Assembly (NCBI GenBank): GCA_947501445.1
Contig: CANMVS010000004.1
Coordinates: 310,001 to 374,000 of the forward strand
Direction: 5' to 3'
Origin: an uncultured Rhizobiaceae group bacterium
Lineage (GTDB): Bacteria; Pseudomonadota; Alphaproteobacteria; Rhizobiales; Rhizobiaceae
DNA: 64,000 nt
Positions 35,421 through 43,700 of this stretch are shown here, piece by piece. Within the stretch, counting starts at the first letter, position 1. Each line of letters begins with the position of its first letter. A program made the translations under genes and the position numbers. The notes under the pieces are model-generated. The model had not been told where the DNA came from. It searched no databases and saw only the letters and a list, made by a program, of their open reading frames with translations.

Positions 35421-36836
35421 ATGATTGACAACGCAGTTGAGACGGTCGCGACGCTGAAAGCGGGCAGGGTTTCCCATGGGGCGCTGATAGAGGAACTTGC
35501 ACAGCGTCGACACACCTTTGATGGCCTGCTTCACGCTTTCATCCACACGCAGGGCAAGGTCACTGATCCCGGGCAGGCTTTGCCGCTTGCCGGGTTGCCC
35601 ATCAGCATCAAGGATCAAATCCACGTTGCCGGCATGCCCTGCAGCTTTGGTCTTGCGGCGAAAAGACCTTTTATGCCCCTGGCGACAGCAGCCCCGGTTC
35701 AAAGTCTCATCAGGGCCGGGGCGTCGATCATTGGCAAAACAAGTCTGCCGCCACTGGCGATGGATTTTCAAACCAGCAATGATCTGGTCGGCATCACATG
35801 TAATCCGTGGAACCGCAAATATACCGCCGGTGGCAGCAGCGGTGGCGGGGCGGCAGCCGTTGCCAGTGGCATGAGCTTTATCGACATTGGCGCAGATCTT
35901 GCGGGATCACTGCGTATCCCGGCGGCCTATTGTGGTGTTTGCTCTCTGGTGCCGACGCAAGGCGCGCTACCGGGCGAACATATGTTGATGGGGGGAGATG
36001 GGGCGCTCGATCATTTTGCCCGAATGGGGCCGATAGCACGCACTATCGATGATCTCGCCCTTGCCTGGAAACATATGCAGCCGTCGCCAGAACAGGATGT
36101 TACCATGGGTCCGACAAGCAGTATCCGCCTTGCCGTGAGCACCGGCCAGGGGATATTGCCGGTGGATAGTCGGATCACCGAGGTTTTTGAACGCGCAATT
36201 GGTGTTTTCCGCCTACAAGAGATCAGCATTGAAGACGTGCTGCCGCCAGTACTTTTGTCATCAAAATCCTGGCATGCCTACGGTATGATCATGGGGTATG
36301 AGACCAGCGCATTAATGCGACCGATTGAACGCTTCATGGCGCGGAAATTTGGTGCTGGTACTGCCCGGCAATCACCACGGTTTCTTGCGCCCGTGCATGC
36401 CGGATACAGGCGGGATAAAGGCGCTTATGCGGCAGCGCTGGATGTGCGCCGTGACCTGAAATTACACTTTGATGGCTTTATGGACGATTATGACGCGCTT
36501 TTATTGCCGGTCAGCTGCGTTGCGGCTTTCCCACACCGCACACCGTCAAGCCGGCACGGGCCGGTGCGCAATTATAACGAGCCGTTTGTGATTGGCGCAA
36601 AAGCGGTCAATTACCTTGACGCTATGACAGGTTTCACAACACCTGTTTCGCTGATCGGCAATCCGGTTGTGACCATTCCGCTGGGATTGGATCATCTCGG
36701 CCTGCCCGTGGGTGCCCAATTGATCGGAAAATCCGGGTGTGAAGGTCAATTATTGGCACTCGCGCGACGGTTGTTGTCGCAATTACCGGTGATTGAACAT
36801 ACTGTTGGTGGCAGAGAATGTTTTTCAAACACTTGA
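35421..36836 (+). CDS. Amidase (amidase-signature family)
   Basis: Amidase-signature hydrolase, 471 aa, cytoplasmic. The Ser-cisSer-Lys triad is visible: Lys in LPISIKD (about residue 63), the cis-Ser in AGGSSGGGAAAVASG (about 138), and the nucleophilic Ser in DLAGSLRIPA (about 163), where the common GSDxGGS reads GADLAGS. The sequence resembles generic amidases and GatA paralogues; no GatB/GatC is nearby, so it is not the aminoacyl-tRNA amidotransferase. Start ATG with GGAG 9 nt upstream. It and the AraC regulator interrupt the thioredoxin-LON-Trm112 order and may have been inserted as a unit. Confidence 0.92.
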   Translation: MIDNAVETVATLKAGRVSHGALIEELAQRRHTFDGLLHAFIHTQGKVTDPGQALPLAGLPISIKDQIHVAGMPCSFGLAAKRPFMPLATAAPVQSLIRAGASIIGKTSLPPLAMDFQTSNDLVGITCNPWNRKYTAGGSSGGGAAAVASGMSFIDIGADLAGSLRIPAAYCGVCSLVPTQGALPGEHMLMGGDGALDHFARMGPIARTIDDLALAWKHMQPSPEQDVTMGPTSSIRLAVSTGQGILPVDSRITEVFERAIGVFRLQEISIEDVLPPVLLSSKSWHAYGMIMGYETSALMRPIERFMARKFGAGTARQSPRFLAPVHAGYRRDKGAYAAALDVRRDLKLHFDGFMDDYDALLLPVSCVAAFPHRTPSSRHGPVRNYNEPFVIGAKAVNYLDAMTGFTTPVSLIGNPVVTIPLGLDHLGLPVGAQLIGKSGCEGQLLALARRLLSQLPVIEHTVGGRECFSNT

Positions 36837-36890
36837 GAATTGCGTAACAGACACCAAATCTTCTAAAGTAGCGTGTAACAAGTGAGGCGT

Positions 36891-37574
36891 ATGGCATTGC
36901 AAGCAGGAAACATACATTACCGGACCGAGAAGGACATTCCGGCAAGTGTTCCTTTATTCCCCCTGTCGGGCGCATTGTTGCTTCCCGGCGGGCAGATGCC
37001 GCTGAACATATTCGAGCCACGCTATCTGGCCATGATTGATGATGTGATTGCAACAAATCGCATTGTTGCAATCATCCAGCCGCAATTTAACCCGGAGGGC
37101 GGCGTTGAAAACGGCGATTGTCCCAAACTGTGTTCAGTTGGCACGATTGGCCGCATAACATCGCTGTCTGAAACCGGAGACGGGCGTTATATTCTATCGC
37201 TGGTCGGCATTTGCCGGTTCAGGCTGCTGGAGGAAACGACCTCCAAAAAAAGTTACAGACAGGCACGTATAGCGCCATTTCTGCATGATCTGGCCTCTGA
37301 TGATAATGAGGACAGCGTTGATCGCGAGGGACTGCTGTCCAGTTTCAAGGCCTATCTTGAGGCCAATCAGCTGGAGGCGGACTGGGAAAGTGTCGAGCAG
37401 GCCAGCAACGTAACGCTGGTCAATACAATGTCGATGATGGCACCCTATGGCCCGGCCGAAAAACAGGCCCTGCTGGAAGCACCCGATTTGAAAACCCGCG
37501 CTGATACGCTGGTGGCCATTACTGAAATAGCCCTGGCTCGGGACAATGATGACTATGACACGGTGCTTCAATAG
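36891..37574 (+). CDS. LON N-terminal (PUA-like) domain protein
   Basis: 227-aa stand-alone protein with the substrate-binding domain of Lon proteases and no ATPase or protease domain. The characteristic opening is VPLFPLSGALLLPGGQMPLNIFEPRY, with the E-P-R-Y-x-x-M core and the following VGTIGRITSLSETGDGRY strand. Start at 36891 (ATG); a GTG at 36882 is in frame. Cytoplasmic, probably a substrate- or protein-binding adaptor. It is followed by the Trm112 gene after 33 bp, a pairing widespread in alphaproteobacteria. Confidence 0.9.
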   Translation: MALQAGNIHYRTEKDIPASVPLFPLSGALLLPGGQMPLNIFEPRYLAMIDDVIATNRIVAIIQPQFNPEGGVENGDCPKLCSVGTIGRITSLSETGDGRYILSLVGICRFRLLEETTSKKSYRQARIAPFLHDLASDDNEDSVDREGLLSSFKAYLEANQLEADWESVEQASNVTLVNTMSMMAPYGPAEKQALLEAPDLKTRADTLVAITEIALARDNDDYDTVLQ

Positions 37575-37607
37575 GAAGACCTGAAACCAACTGACCGGAT
37601 CACGCTC

Positions 37608-37808
37608 ATGTCCTCACCGCGCCGCACAGCCACAATAGACAGCAAACTGCTGGAACTTCTTGTGTGTCCACTGACCAAAAGTCCCCTGAAGCTGGATGAG
37701 GCAAAAAATGAGCTGGTCTCGACGGCCGCCGGGCTGGCCTATCCCATCCGTGATGGGATTCCGATAATGCTTCCTTCGGAGGCACGACAAATTGATGACG
37801 CGGGCTGA
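37608..37808 (+). CDS. Trm112-family protein
   Basis: 66-aa zinc-ribbon-like protein of the Trm112/YcaR family. The core [14 protein letters not shown] and the closing [12 protein letters not shown] are diagnostic. In this bacterial form only one Cys (in LVCPL) is visible, so it is not a zinc finger of the eukaryotic type. It partners methyltransferases or lipid-biosynthesis enzymes in some bacteria; partner unknown here. It lies 33 bp after the LON-domain gene and 27 bp before a TetR gene. Confidence 0.92.
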   Translation: MSSPRRTATIDSKLLELLVCPLTKSPLKLDEAKNELVSTAAGLAYPIRDGIPIMLPSEARQIDDAG

Positions 37809-37835
37809 CCGAATTTACTGCGGGAGGTGGCAGGC

Positions 37836-38408
37836 GTGAGCAAGCGCGGAGAATTGCGGCGCAGTCAATTGCTGGCCGCAGCGGCAAACCGGTTCTGGCA
37901 ATTTGGTTATGGCAGTACCAGCCTGGCCGATATAGCCAAGGATGCGGATGTGCCGATCGGCAATGTCTATTACTATTTTCGCACCAAACAGGAGATAGCC
38001 TGCGGTGTCGCTGATATTTTCGTGGATGAAACCCAGCTTATGCTGGAGGAAATCTGTGAAGTGGAGGCTGATCCACGACGGCGCATTATTGCCCTGTTGA
38101 GACGGTTGTCACAATCAAGCCGCAGCCGTGTCGAAAGGGGCTGTCCCATCGCTCTGTCGGTACGGGATTTTCGCACCGAGGCACCAGCCGCCTCTGCACG
38201 GGCCGCCGAATCCTTTGAACTTCTGACCGGATTTATCGGGCGTGAACTGCAACGCACCGGCTCACGGCCATCCATTGCACTGTCAAAAGCCCGCGAGATT
38301 ATTGTCGAATGGCAGGGGGGCATATCGCTGGCTCACGCGCTCGGTGATGCGACCATTCTGGCCGAGAGTTTTCGCCGGGCCGAACAACGGCTGGTTCAGA
38401 CCGGTTGA
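37836..38408 (+). CDS. TetR-family transcriptional regulator
   Basis: 190-aa repressor-type protein. The helix-turn-helix is STSLADIAKDADVPIGNVYYYFRTKQEI (residues about 28-55). The start chosen is GTG at 37836 with GGGAGG about 8 nt upstream; GTG at 37827 is too near the ribosome site. It follows the Trm112 gene by 27 bp and may be cotranscribed. The C-terminal dimer/ligand domain is of the TetR_C YxaF/LmrA-like kind by wording (RGCPIALSVRDFR), target unknown. Confidence 0.9.
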   Translation: MSKRGELRRSQLLAAAANRFWQFGYGSTSLADIAKDADVPIGNVYYYFRTKQEIACGVADIFVDETQLMLEEICEVEADPRRRIIALLRRLSQSSRSRVERGCPIALSVRDFRTEAPAASARAAESFELLTGFIGRELQRTGSRPSIALSKAREIIVEWQGGISLAHALGDATILAESFRRAEQRLVQTG

Positions 38409-38435
38409 AGCAGACAGGTTAACTGGCTGACGAGC

Positions 38436-38769
38436 CGCCGAGCGGCAGGTCGTGCCCCATCGAGAGGACACGGTTACCCGCGCAGCGGGCAAGCGCGAAC
38501 GCGCGTCGGGCCTGATGGCCCGCCCCGTCTGGAGCCAGCGCCGTAGGGCGCGATACGGCGTCAGACATTTATACAAAGCTATCAGTGATCGGGGTGCAGC
38601 GCAGAAGAGACGTCCTGTGAACACGTGGGTTTGGCGGGCGGGGTTGATTTGTTTTCTATTCACGGCGCACCGGCGCTTGCGCGCCTGCCTCCATAGGGGG
38701 CGGCCAAATTATTGGCCGGGCCACAGTCGTGGCCTGTTTGAGTGCCATGCAGGATGGCACCGGGTGCGG
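38436..38769. repeat. Hairpin-array element, copy 1
   Basis: About 330 bp made of consecutive short hairpins: CCCGC/GCGGG, GCGC/GCGC, CGGGCC/GGCCCG (38507-38512 / 38517-38522), GCGCC/GGCGC, GGCGC/GCGCC, GCCTCC/GGGGGC, GGCCAA/TTGGCC, GGCCAC/GTGGCC (38719-38724 / 38729-38734), GTGCCAT/ATGGCAC. No ribosome-bound ORF is supported inside. It repeats with an exact 358-bp offset in copy 2. Could be a structured RNA or a mobile repeat; unknown. Confidence 0.85.
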
Positions 38770-38793
38770 CGAACTGTGGACGTTGGTTAGATT

Positions 38794-39127
38794 TACCGAG
38801 CGGCACACTGTGCCCTGACGAGAGGACACGGTTACCCGCGCAGCGGGCAAGCGCGAACGCGCGTCGGGGCTTATGCCCCGCCCCGTCTGGAGCCAGCGCC
38901 GAAAGGCGCGATACGGCGCGAAGACATTTATACAAAGCTATCAGTGATCGGGGTGCAGCGCAGAAGAGACGTCCTGTGAACACATGGGTTTGGCAGGCGG
39001 GGTTGGTTGTTTTCTGCTCACGGCGCACCGGCGCTTACGCGCCTGCCTCCATAGGGGGCGGCCAAATTATTGGCCGGGCCGCAGTCGCGGCCTGACTGAG
39101 TGCCATGCAGGATGGCACCGGGTGCCG
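38794..39127. repeat. Hairpin-array element, copy 2
   Basis: Tandem partner of copy 1. Hairpin order is the same, but several stems differ by paired changes: CGGGGC/GCCCCG (38865-38870 / 38875-38880) and GGCCGC/GCGGCC (39077-39082 / 39087-39092). Loops differ too: GTAG to GAAA, TTGC to TTAC, TGAT to TTAT. Lies between two tetR genes. Confidence 0.85.
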
Positions 39128-39158
39128 ACGCTCTATCGGTTATCGTTTCGACCGGTTG

Positions 39159-39187
39159 TTGAACGATTGGTATAAACTCACTATTGT
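39159..39187 (+). promoter_or_regulatory. tetR promoter with shared operator module
   Basis: TTGAAC (39159-39164), 17 nt, TATTGT (39182-39187). The spacer GATTGGTATAAACTCAC matches the one before the AhpD-like gene; likely the operator of the downstream TetR. Confidence 0.75.
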
Positions 39188-39251
39188 TTGTAAGACGGTC
39201 TCCAACAATCGAAAAAATCACGCTGCTGCGACTGCGTGAGAGGTTAACCAA

Positions 39252-39836
39252 ATGCCCTGGGAAAAGGATTTTGATGTAGAACATGCGGTTGATGATGCGA
39301 TGAGGGTTTTCTGGATGAAAGGCTATGAAGCCACGTCAATCAGTGATCTTGTCAAAGCGATGAACATCAACAAGGGCAGTCTTTACAATGCATTCGGCAA
39401 CAAGAAAGCGTTGTTTATCAAGGCATTGCTGAAATATGACCGGCAAAACCGCCAGGCGCTGCTGCGTCGGCTTGAGGCCATGGATGATCCGCTTGCCGCC
39501 ATCCAGGCATTGTTTGATGCGATGATAAAAGAGAGTCTTGGTGACCGCGAGTACAAGGGCTGCATGCTGGTCAATACGGCAATTGAATTACCGCACCATG
39601 CCAGTGATGTTCAGGAAATTGTGTCGTCAGCAATGGGTGATTTTGAAGGATTCTTCGCGCGTATGGTTCGCCGGGCGCAGGAAAGCGGGCAGGTTCGCGA
39701 TGCGCTGGACGCCGACACAATTGCAAAATCGCTGCTGTCACAGGTCGTTGGCCTGCGCGTCCTGTCGCGCGGCGTCTTTGATACCAGGAGCCTCGAAGCC
39801 ATACGTGCGCAGGCTTTGTCTTTCACAAAAGCATAG
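39252..39836 (+). CDS. TetR-family regulator of the AhpD-like gene
   Basis: 194-aa regulator. Helix-turn-helix TSISDLVKAMNINKGSLYNAFGNKKALF (residues about 28-56); the C-terminal half has VNTAIELPHHASDVQEIV, a pattern of the TetR_C_16/AcnR-like group. GAGAGG lies 8 nt before the ATG. Its own promoter and that of the next gene contain the same 34-bp block, so it probably represses itself and the AhpD-like gene. It starts 125 bp after the hairpin array. The inducer is unknown; reactive electrophiles or quinones are guesses from the target gene's family. Confidence 0.9.
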   Translation: MPWEKDFDVEHAVDDAMRVFWMKGYEATSISDLVKAMNINKGSLYNAFGNKKALFIKALLKYDRQNRQALLRRLEAMDDPLAAIQALFDAMIKESLGDREYKGCMLVNTAIELPHHASDVQEIVSSAMGDFEGFFARMVRRAQESGQVRDALDADTIAKSLLSQVVGLRVLSRGVFDTRSLEAIRAQALSFTKA

Positions 39837-39896
39837 ATTCCAAACAGGCTGAGGCACGCTGATCAACCATCAGGCCTATTTAATTGCGCTCATGTC

Positions 39897-39925
39897 TTGA
39901 ACGGTCGGTTTAGACTAACTATTAT
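39897..39925 (+). promoter_or_regulatory. AhpD-like gene promoter with operator dyad
   Basis: TTGAAC (39897-39902), 17 nt, TATTAT (39920-39925). A second operator-like palindrome TTTATACC-GATT-GGTTTAAA overlaps just downstream (39926-39945), of the TA-ACC-N4-GGT-TA type known for TetR-family sites. Confidence 0.78.
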
Positions 39926-39970
39926 TTATACCGATTGGTTTAAACAAACAGCGAAAACAGGATTTTTCCC

Positions 39971-40537
39971 ATGTCTGAATTCACAACCCATACAATTGAA
40001 ACGGCACCGGATGCCGCGAAACCCTATTTGCAGAAGGCAAGCGATGCCTATTCCTTCGTGCCAAATCTACTGGCGAATATGGCGGAATCGCCAGCGCTAG
40101 TTGAAGGCTACATGACGCTTTCGGGCATTTTCAACAAGAGCGATCTTTCGGAAACTGAAAGACAGATCATCCTGATGACCAACAACCGGCTGAATGGCTG
40201 TGAATATTGCATGGCTGCCCATACCACTATTGCCCAGGGAGCCCGTGTGCCAGCCGACATTATCGATGCACTGCGCAATGGATCAGCAATTGGTGATGCA
40301 AAACTGGAGGCATTGCGTGTATTCTCCATCGCCATCAATCAGACGCGCGGCTGGCCGACGCAAGAGCAGCTTGAGGCATTTCTGGCAGCTGGCTATACGC
40401 AGCAGACAGTATTTGAGGTCATCCTCGGTACCAGCCTGAAGGTCATGTCGAATTATACAAACCACATTGCACAAACACCTGTCGACAAGCCATTTGAACA
40501 AAATGTCTGGTCTAATCCACAGGCGCAGGCGGCCTGA
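39971..40537 (+). CDS. Carboxymuconolactone decarboxylase/AhpD-like protein
   Basis: 188-aa helical protein of the AhpD/CMD superfamily. The redox motif is CEYCMAAHTTIAQG (Cys-x-x-Cys with the following His, near residue 76), which marks alkylhydroperoxidase activity, so the decarboxylase name is only a family label. The N-terminal PNLLANMAESPALVEGYM is typical of the peroxidase-related subgroup. AGGA precedes the ATG by 8 nt. Transcribed from a promoter sharing its operator with the upstream tetR gene. It ends convergent with the LysE gene. Confidence 0.92.
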   Translation: MSEFTTHTIETAPDAAKPYLQKASDAYSFVPNLLANMAESPALVEGYMTLSGIFNKSDLSETERQIILMTNNRLNGCEYCMAAHTTIAQGARVPADIIDALRNGSAIGDAKLEALRVFSIAINQTRGWPTQEQLEAFLAAGYTQQTVFEVILGTSLKVMSNYTNHIAQTPVDKPFEQNVWSNPQAQAA

Positions 40538-40562
40538 ATACTACCTTGAGACAACGCAATGG

Positions 40563-40588
40563 TGGATCCGTGCAGGTGTACGGATCCA
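40563..40588. terminator. Bidirectional hairpin between convergent genes
   Basis: Perfect 9-bp arms TGGATCCGT / ACGGATCCA with an 8-nt loop, between the stops of the AhpD-like and LysE genes. No long T-tract, so its efficiency is uncertain. Confidence 0.6.
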
Positions 40589-40596
40589 TGGCCTGC

Positions 40597-41265
40597 TCAT
40601 TGTGATTTGCGGTATAGGGCCAGTGCACCGCCCATCATAATCAAGGCACCGCCACCAATGGCCTCTAGCCAGTCAACAAGCCTTTGTTTCATCAGTCGTG
40701 CGCTCCTGGCGGAGGCGATGCTATAGATGATCAGGATTGGCATTTCCAGCAGTATGGAAACGGTGCCGAGAATCGCCATTTGTGCAACAATATTGTCACC
40801 GGGGGTGATGAACTGGGGCAGGATAGCAACAAAAAACATGATGTTTTTCGGATTTGACGCCTGCAGGACGAAGCCACGCAGAAATGATGACGATACGGCG
40901 TCGTTTTTGCCCATACCCATTGCCACAGCTGTATTCAGATCAAGCGCGGAGGAAGCCTTGCCCTTCAACGCAGAGCCCTGCAACAGCGGTCGGAGCATCT
41001 GGATGCCGAGATAAATCAGATAAGCAGCACCTGCCCATTTAATCATCGTAAAGAGCGTTGCAGAGGCAATAATTGCAGCACCAATACCCAGCGCAGAAAG
41101 GGTAAAATAGAGCGCGTTGACCAGCACAATGCCCAAGGTGGCTGCAAAACCAATCCTGAAACCTTTGCGTATGGATAGGCCAACCACCAGCAAAACCGCC
41201 GGACCGGGCGTCAGTGACAAAAGAGCTTCGGTCAGGGCAAATAGCCCTATAGCTTCAATATCCAT
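40597..41265 (-). CDS. LysE-family amino acid/small-molecule exporter
   Basis: 222-aa inner-membrane exporter with about six hydrophobic segments. The N-terminal LTPGPAVLLVVGLSIRKGFRIGFAATLGI is the LysE/RhtB signature. The start at 41265 has AAAGGGG 5 nt upstream; the open frame reaches 41334 but is not needed. It probably exports an amino acid or homoserine-lactone-like molecule; RhtB-type proteins have both. Divergent from the LuxR-family gene, with about 210 bp between, so joint regulation is possible. Confidence 0.9.
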   Translation of the reverse strand: MDIEAIGLFALTEALLSLTPGPAVLLVVGLSIRKGFRIGFAATLGIVLVNALYFTLSALGIGAAIIASATLFTMIKWAGAAYLIYLGIQMLRPLLQGSALKGKASSALDLNTAVAMGMGKNDAVSSSFLRGFVLQASNPKNIMFFVAILPQFITPGDNIVAQMAILGTVSILLEMPILIIYSIASARSARLMKQRLVDWLEAIGGGALIMMGGALALYRKSQ

Positions 41266-41476
41266 TCTGGCCCCTTTCAGTTGCGTCAAACAATTTAACA
41301 GGATCATCAGTTCGAAAAGCAAAAATTGTGCCAAAATTTAATGTGCCTCTGAAGCTGAGTTCTATGTGAAGTGAGTACCAAAGCAGACCGGATGCCGATT
41401 TAGTGGTATTGTGATCAGCGTTGAACAACTCAGGTCGCATGGGCGACGGCTTTCTCTCAGGCAAATCGAGGCTTAA

Positions 41477-42214
41477 ATGGGATTGCGTTTCGACACATTT
41501 GCTGACCAACTGACCCATCTGACGGATGAGGCTGATATCTGGAGGCATACTGCTGCTTACGGCCGGAACATGGGATTTAGCGGCTGCCATCTGACCATGG
41601 TCAAGCGGACAGAAGCCGGATTGATGAATGACCGGTTGCTGACCGATTTCCCCGGCGACTTTGAAAGCGCCTATCGGCACAGGGGGCTTGTCGATATCGA
41701 TCCATTTTTGCTGTTTGGTTGTGAAACCCTGTCTGCCAAAAAAATTGTGACACGTGATCTTTCCAGTTTTCCGAAAGGCTCGCGCAAACACAGAGAATTT
41801 CTTGATCATGCCTCCAGCGCGGGCGCTGTGGGTGGCATTGGCGTTCCCATCCATTCTTCAAGAAACAAACTGTTTGGTGGTTGGATGTTTTCGGCCAGAG
41901 AAAGCGAGCAACGCTTTGATCTGCTGTGCAATGATTACCAACACGAACTTCACCTGGCAGCGGTGGTCGCCTATGAGCATATGTATACCAACGCCGTGCA
42001 GGTGGTCTGCAGATCGGGTTTGCTGAGCCCGCGTGAGCGCGAATGTCTTCGTTGGTTATGCGCTGGTATCCGCGTATCGATGATTGCCGACAAGCTGTTG
42101 ATCAGCGAATCTGCCGTTAATCTTTATGTTTCAAATGCCAAGCGCAAACTGAATGCAAAAACACGTGAGCAGGCGGTTGCCAAAGCGTTGCTGCTGGGAG
42201 AAATCCACCTGTAG
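41477..42214 (+). CDS. LuxR-family regulator with autoinducer-binding domain (solo)
   Basis: 245-aa regulator: autoinducer-binding domain in residues about 15-165 and a LuxR C-terminal helix-turn-helix LSPRERECLRWLCAGIRVSMIAD (about 182-240). In TraR numbering the ligand-pocket residues Tyr61, Asp70 and Pro71 are kept (YRHRGLVDIDP) but the Trp57 position reads Phe (FESAY) and the Trp85 position is not Trp. No luxI gene occurs in the window. It is therefore a LuxR solo that may detect a non-standard lactone or another ligand. The divergent neighbour is a LysE/RhtB exporter, which could move a signal or amino acid. Confidence 0.88.
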   Translation: MGLRFDTFADQLTHLTDEADIWRHTAAYGRNMGFSGCHLTMVKRTEAGLMNDRLLTDFPGDFESAYRHRGLVDIDPFLLFGCETLSAKKIVTRDLSSFPKGSRKHREFLDHASSAGAVGGIGVPIHSSRNKLFGGWMFSARESEQRFDLLCNDYQHELHLAAVVAYEHMYTNAVQVVCRSGLLSPRERECLRWLCAGIRVSMIADKLLISESAVNLYVSNAKRKLNAKTREQAVAKALLLGEIHL

Positions 42215-42229
42215 TGTCAGCCACAAATA

Positions 42230-43645
42230 TCAGGGTTTTTCTCCAAACAATGTGCTGGTTTCCGGAAAGCCGTGGGTAATAACGAAATCACCATTTTTCA
42301 ACTTGATGTCGGCAATAAGTTCCAGACTGAAGCTGTTCAATATCCGGTCGCGGATTGTTGTCGCCAGCCTTTCCTGAATACCCTTGCTGTTGACGGCGCT
42401 GACCAGCGTTTCGGATAGTGCCTGTTTCAGCTTTTGCCGATAACCGGTAATAAAATCGCAAAGATCCACTGGAAGTGCGCTGCAGATACCACCCACATTG
42501 GGGGTGCCGCCAATGACAATTTTGGGGTCCGTCAGATAGACCTTGCCGTCTTTGGCCTTCGGTTTGAGCTGCAGTTCGACAGACAGATTATTCCATTGAA
42601 CATCAGGCGCTGCCTTGTCGTTGCCAACGATACAGACAACTGCATTGTGAAAACAGCGTCCCGGAATTTCTGTGCCGCCGCTTTCAAAATCAATGCGCAT
42701 GGTAATGCGATCTTTTTTTGTTGCAAAGCGTACGCCGGTCGAATCAATATCGTTGATGTAATAGTAAAAGGCGCCCTTGTTGACTTCCGGAATGGTGAAT
42801 ACGTAGTCCTTGCCCTCTTTGCCGTCAAAGAGCTGTTTTGGAAGGGTCAGGCGTGAATAGTTGGATTGGTGATGATCACCATCGTAATTGTCCAGGCGCA
42901 GCTTCGTACCGTCGAATGATGTGTTGAGCAGTCCGGTGATGAAATCGGCCTCAATATTGACCGTATTGATTGATGGCTCATAGCGTTTCTTATCAAGTAT
43001 CCCCTTCCAGCCCTTCAGGGACTTGGGATAACCCTTGTCCAGTTTGGTGTCTGTCAGGCGAACATATTTTTTGTCCTTGAAAAAATAATTCTTCTTGTAT
43101 TGTTGGCTGTTCAGTGCCGCGTCGAGGCCGTTTCTGAAACCCTTGGGCAATCCCCAGCCGCCCGGCAGTTTTTTCGGATATCCCTTGTCCATTTTGGCAT
43201 TGGTCAGTCGGGCGTATTCATTGCCCTTGAACAGATAGGCATGGCCTTTGCGATAGATGGCGGCATCCAGATTGCTGTGGAAGCGTTTTGGAAGGCCTTT
43301 CCACCATTTGGCAATGGGAGCGGGATAGCCACCCTCGACTTTCGTCCCGGAAATACGCACATATTGCGATCCCTTGAAGAAATAGAGTTTCTTGTTTTTT
43401 GGATTGAAAAGGGCCGCGTCAATGCCGGCCAGAAAAGCATCGGGCAGCCCCTTCCAATTGCGCATCAATTTTGGGTAGCCCTTCTCAACGATACCGTTTT
43501 TCAATCTGTAGTAGCCGATCGTCGAAAAGAAGTAGGTTCGATCATTGGTATAGACCGCAGCATCTATGATGGGCTTTGCCGCCAGCGTCGTTGGGGATAG
43601 GCAACAAAACAGAAGCAGACAGAGTTTCAATGCAAATCGGGCCAT
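42230..43645 (-). CDS. Secreted protein with four hemopexin-like repeats
   Basis: 471-aa exported protein. The signal peptide covers about residues 1-23 (ALKLCLLLFCCLSPTTLA). Four hemopexin blades follow, each with a D-A-A-x-Y/F start and a Y-x-x-x-x-x-Y-x-R/K-L ending: IDAAVYTNDRTYFF, IDAALFNPKNKKLYFF, LDAAIYRKGHAYLF, LDAALNSQQYKKNYFF (residues about 25-220). The remaining half is a unique region with two Cys pairs and no recognised domain. Repeats of this kind act as binding propellers in eukaryotes and some bacterial secreted proteins; haem binding is not assured. Start at 43645 has GGAG 9 nt upstream; the frame runs to 43687. Confidence 0.85.
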   Translation of the reverse strand: MARFALKLCLLLFCCLSPTTLAAKPIIDAAVYTNDRTYFFSTIGYYRLKNGIVEKGYPKLMRNWKGLPDAFLAGIDAALFNPKNKKLYFFKGSQYVRISGTKVEGGYPAPIAKWWKGLPKRFHSNLDAAIYRKGHAYLFKGNEYARLTNAKMDKGYPKKLPGGWGLPKGFRNGLDAALNSQQYKKNYFFKDKKYVRLTDTKLDKGYPKSLKGWKGILDKKRYEPSINTVNIEADFITGLLNTSFDGTKLRLDNYDGDHHQSNYSRLTLPKQLFDGKEGKDYVFTIPEVNKGAFYYYINDIDSTGVRFATKKDRITMRIDFESGGTEIPGRCFHNAVVCIVGNDKAAPDVQWNNLSVELQLKPKAKDGKVYLTDPKIVIGGTPNVGGICSALPVDLCDFITGYRQKLKQALSETLVSAVNSKGIQERLATTIRDRILNSFSLELIADIKLKNGDFVITHGFPETSTLFGEKP

Positions 43646-43700
43646 TTGTTTGTGTCTCCAATGACAATCGGGGCAGCATTCACGCATGTTCGCCGGACTG

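Noticed and set aside
38283-39095. Several frames inside the hairpin arrays, on both strands
   Set aside because: They share residues only because the DNA is repeated; they cross stem-loops, have no ribosome sites and no known domain.
38436-39127. Possible CRISPR array
   Set aside because: Only two long units, no regular 25-40 bp repeats with unique spacers, and no cas genes.
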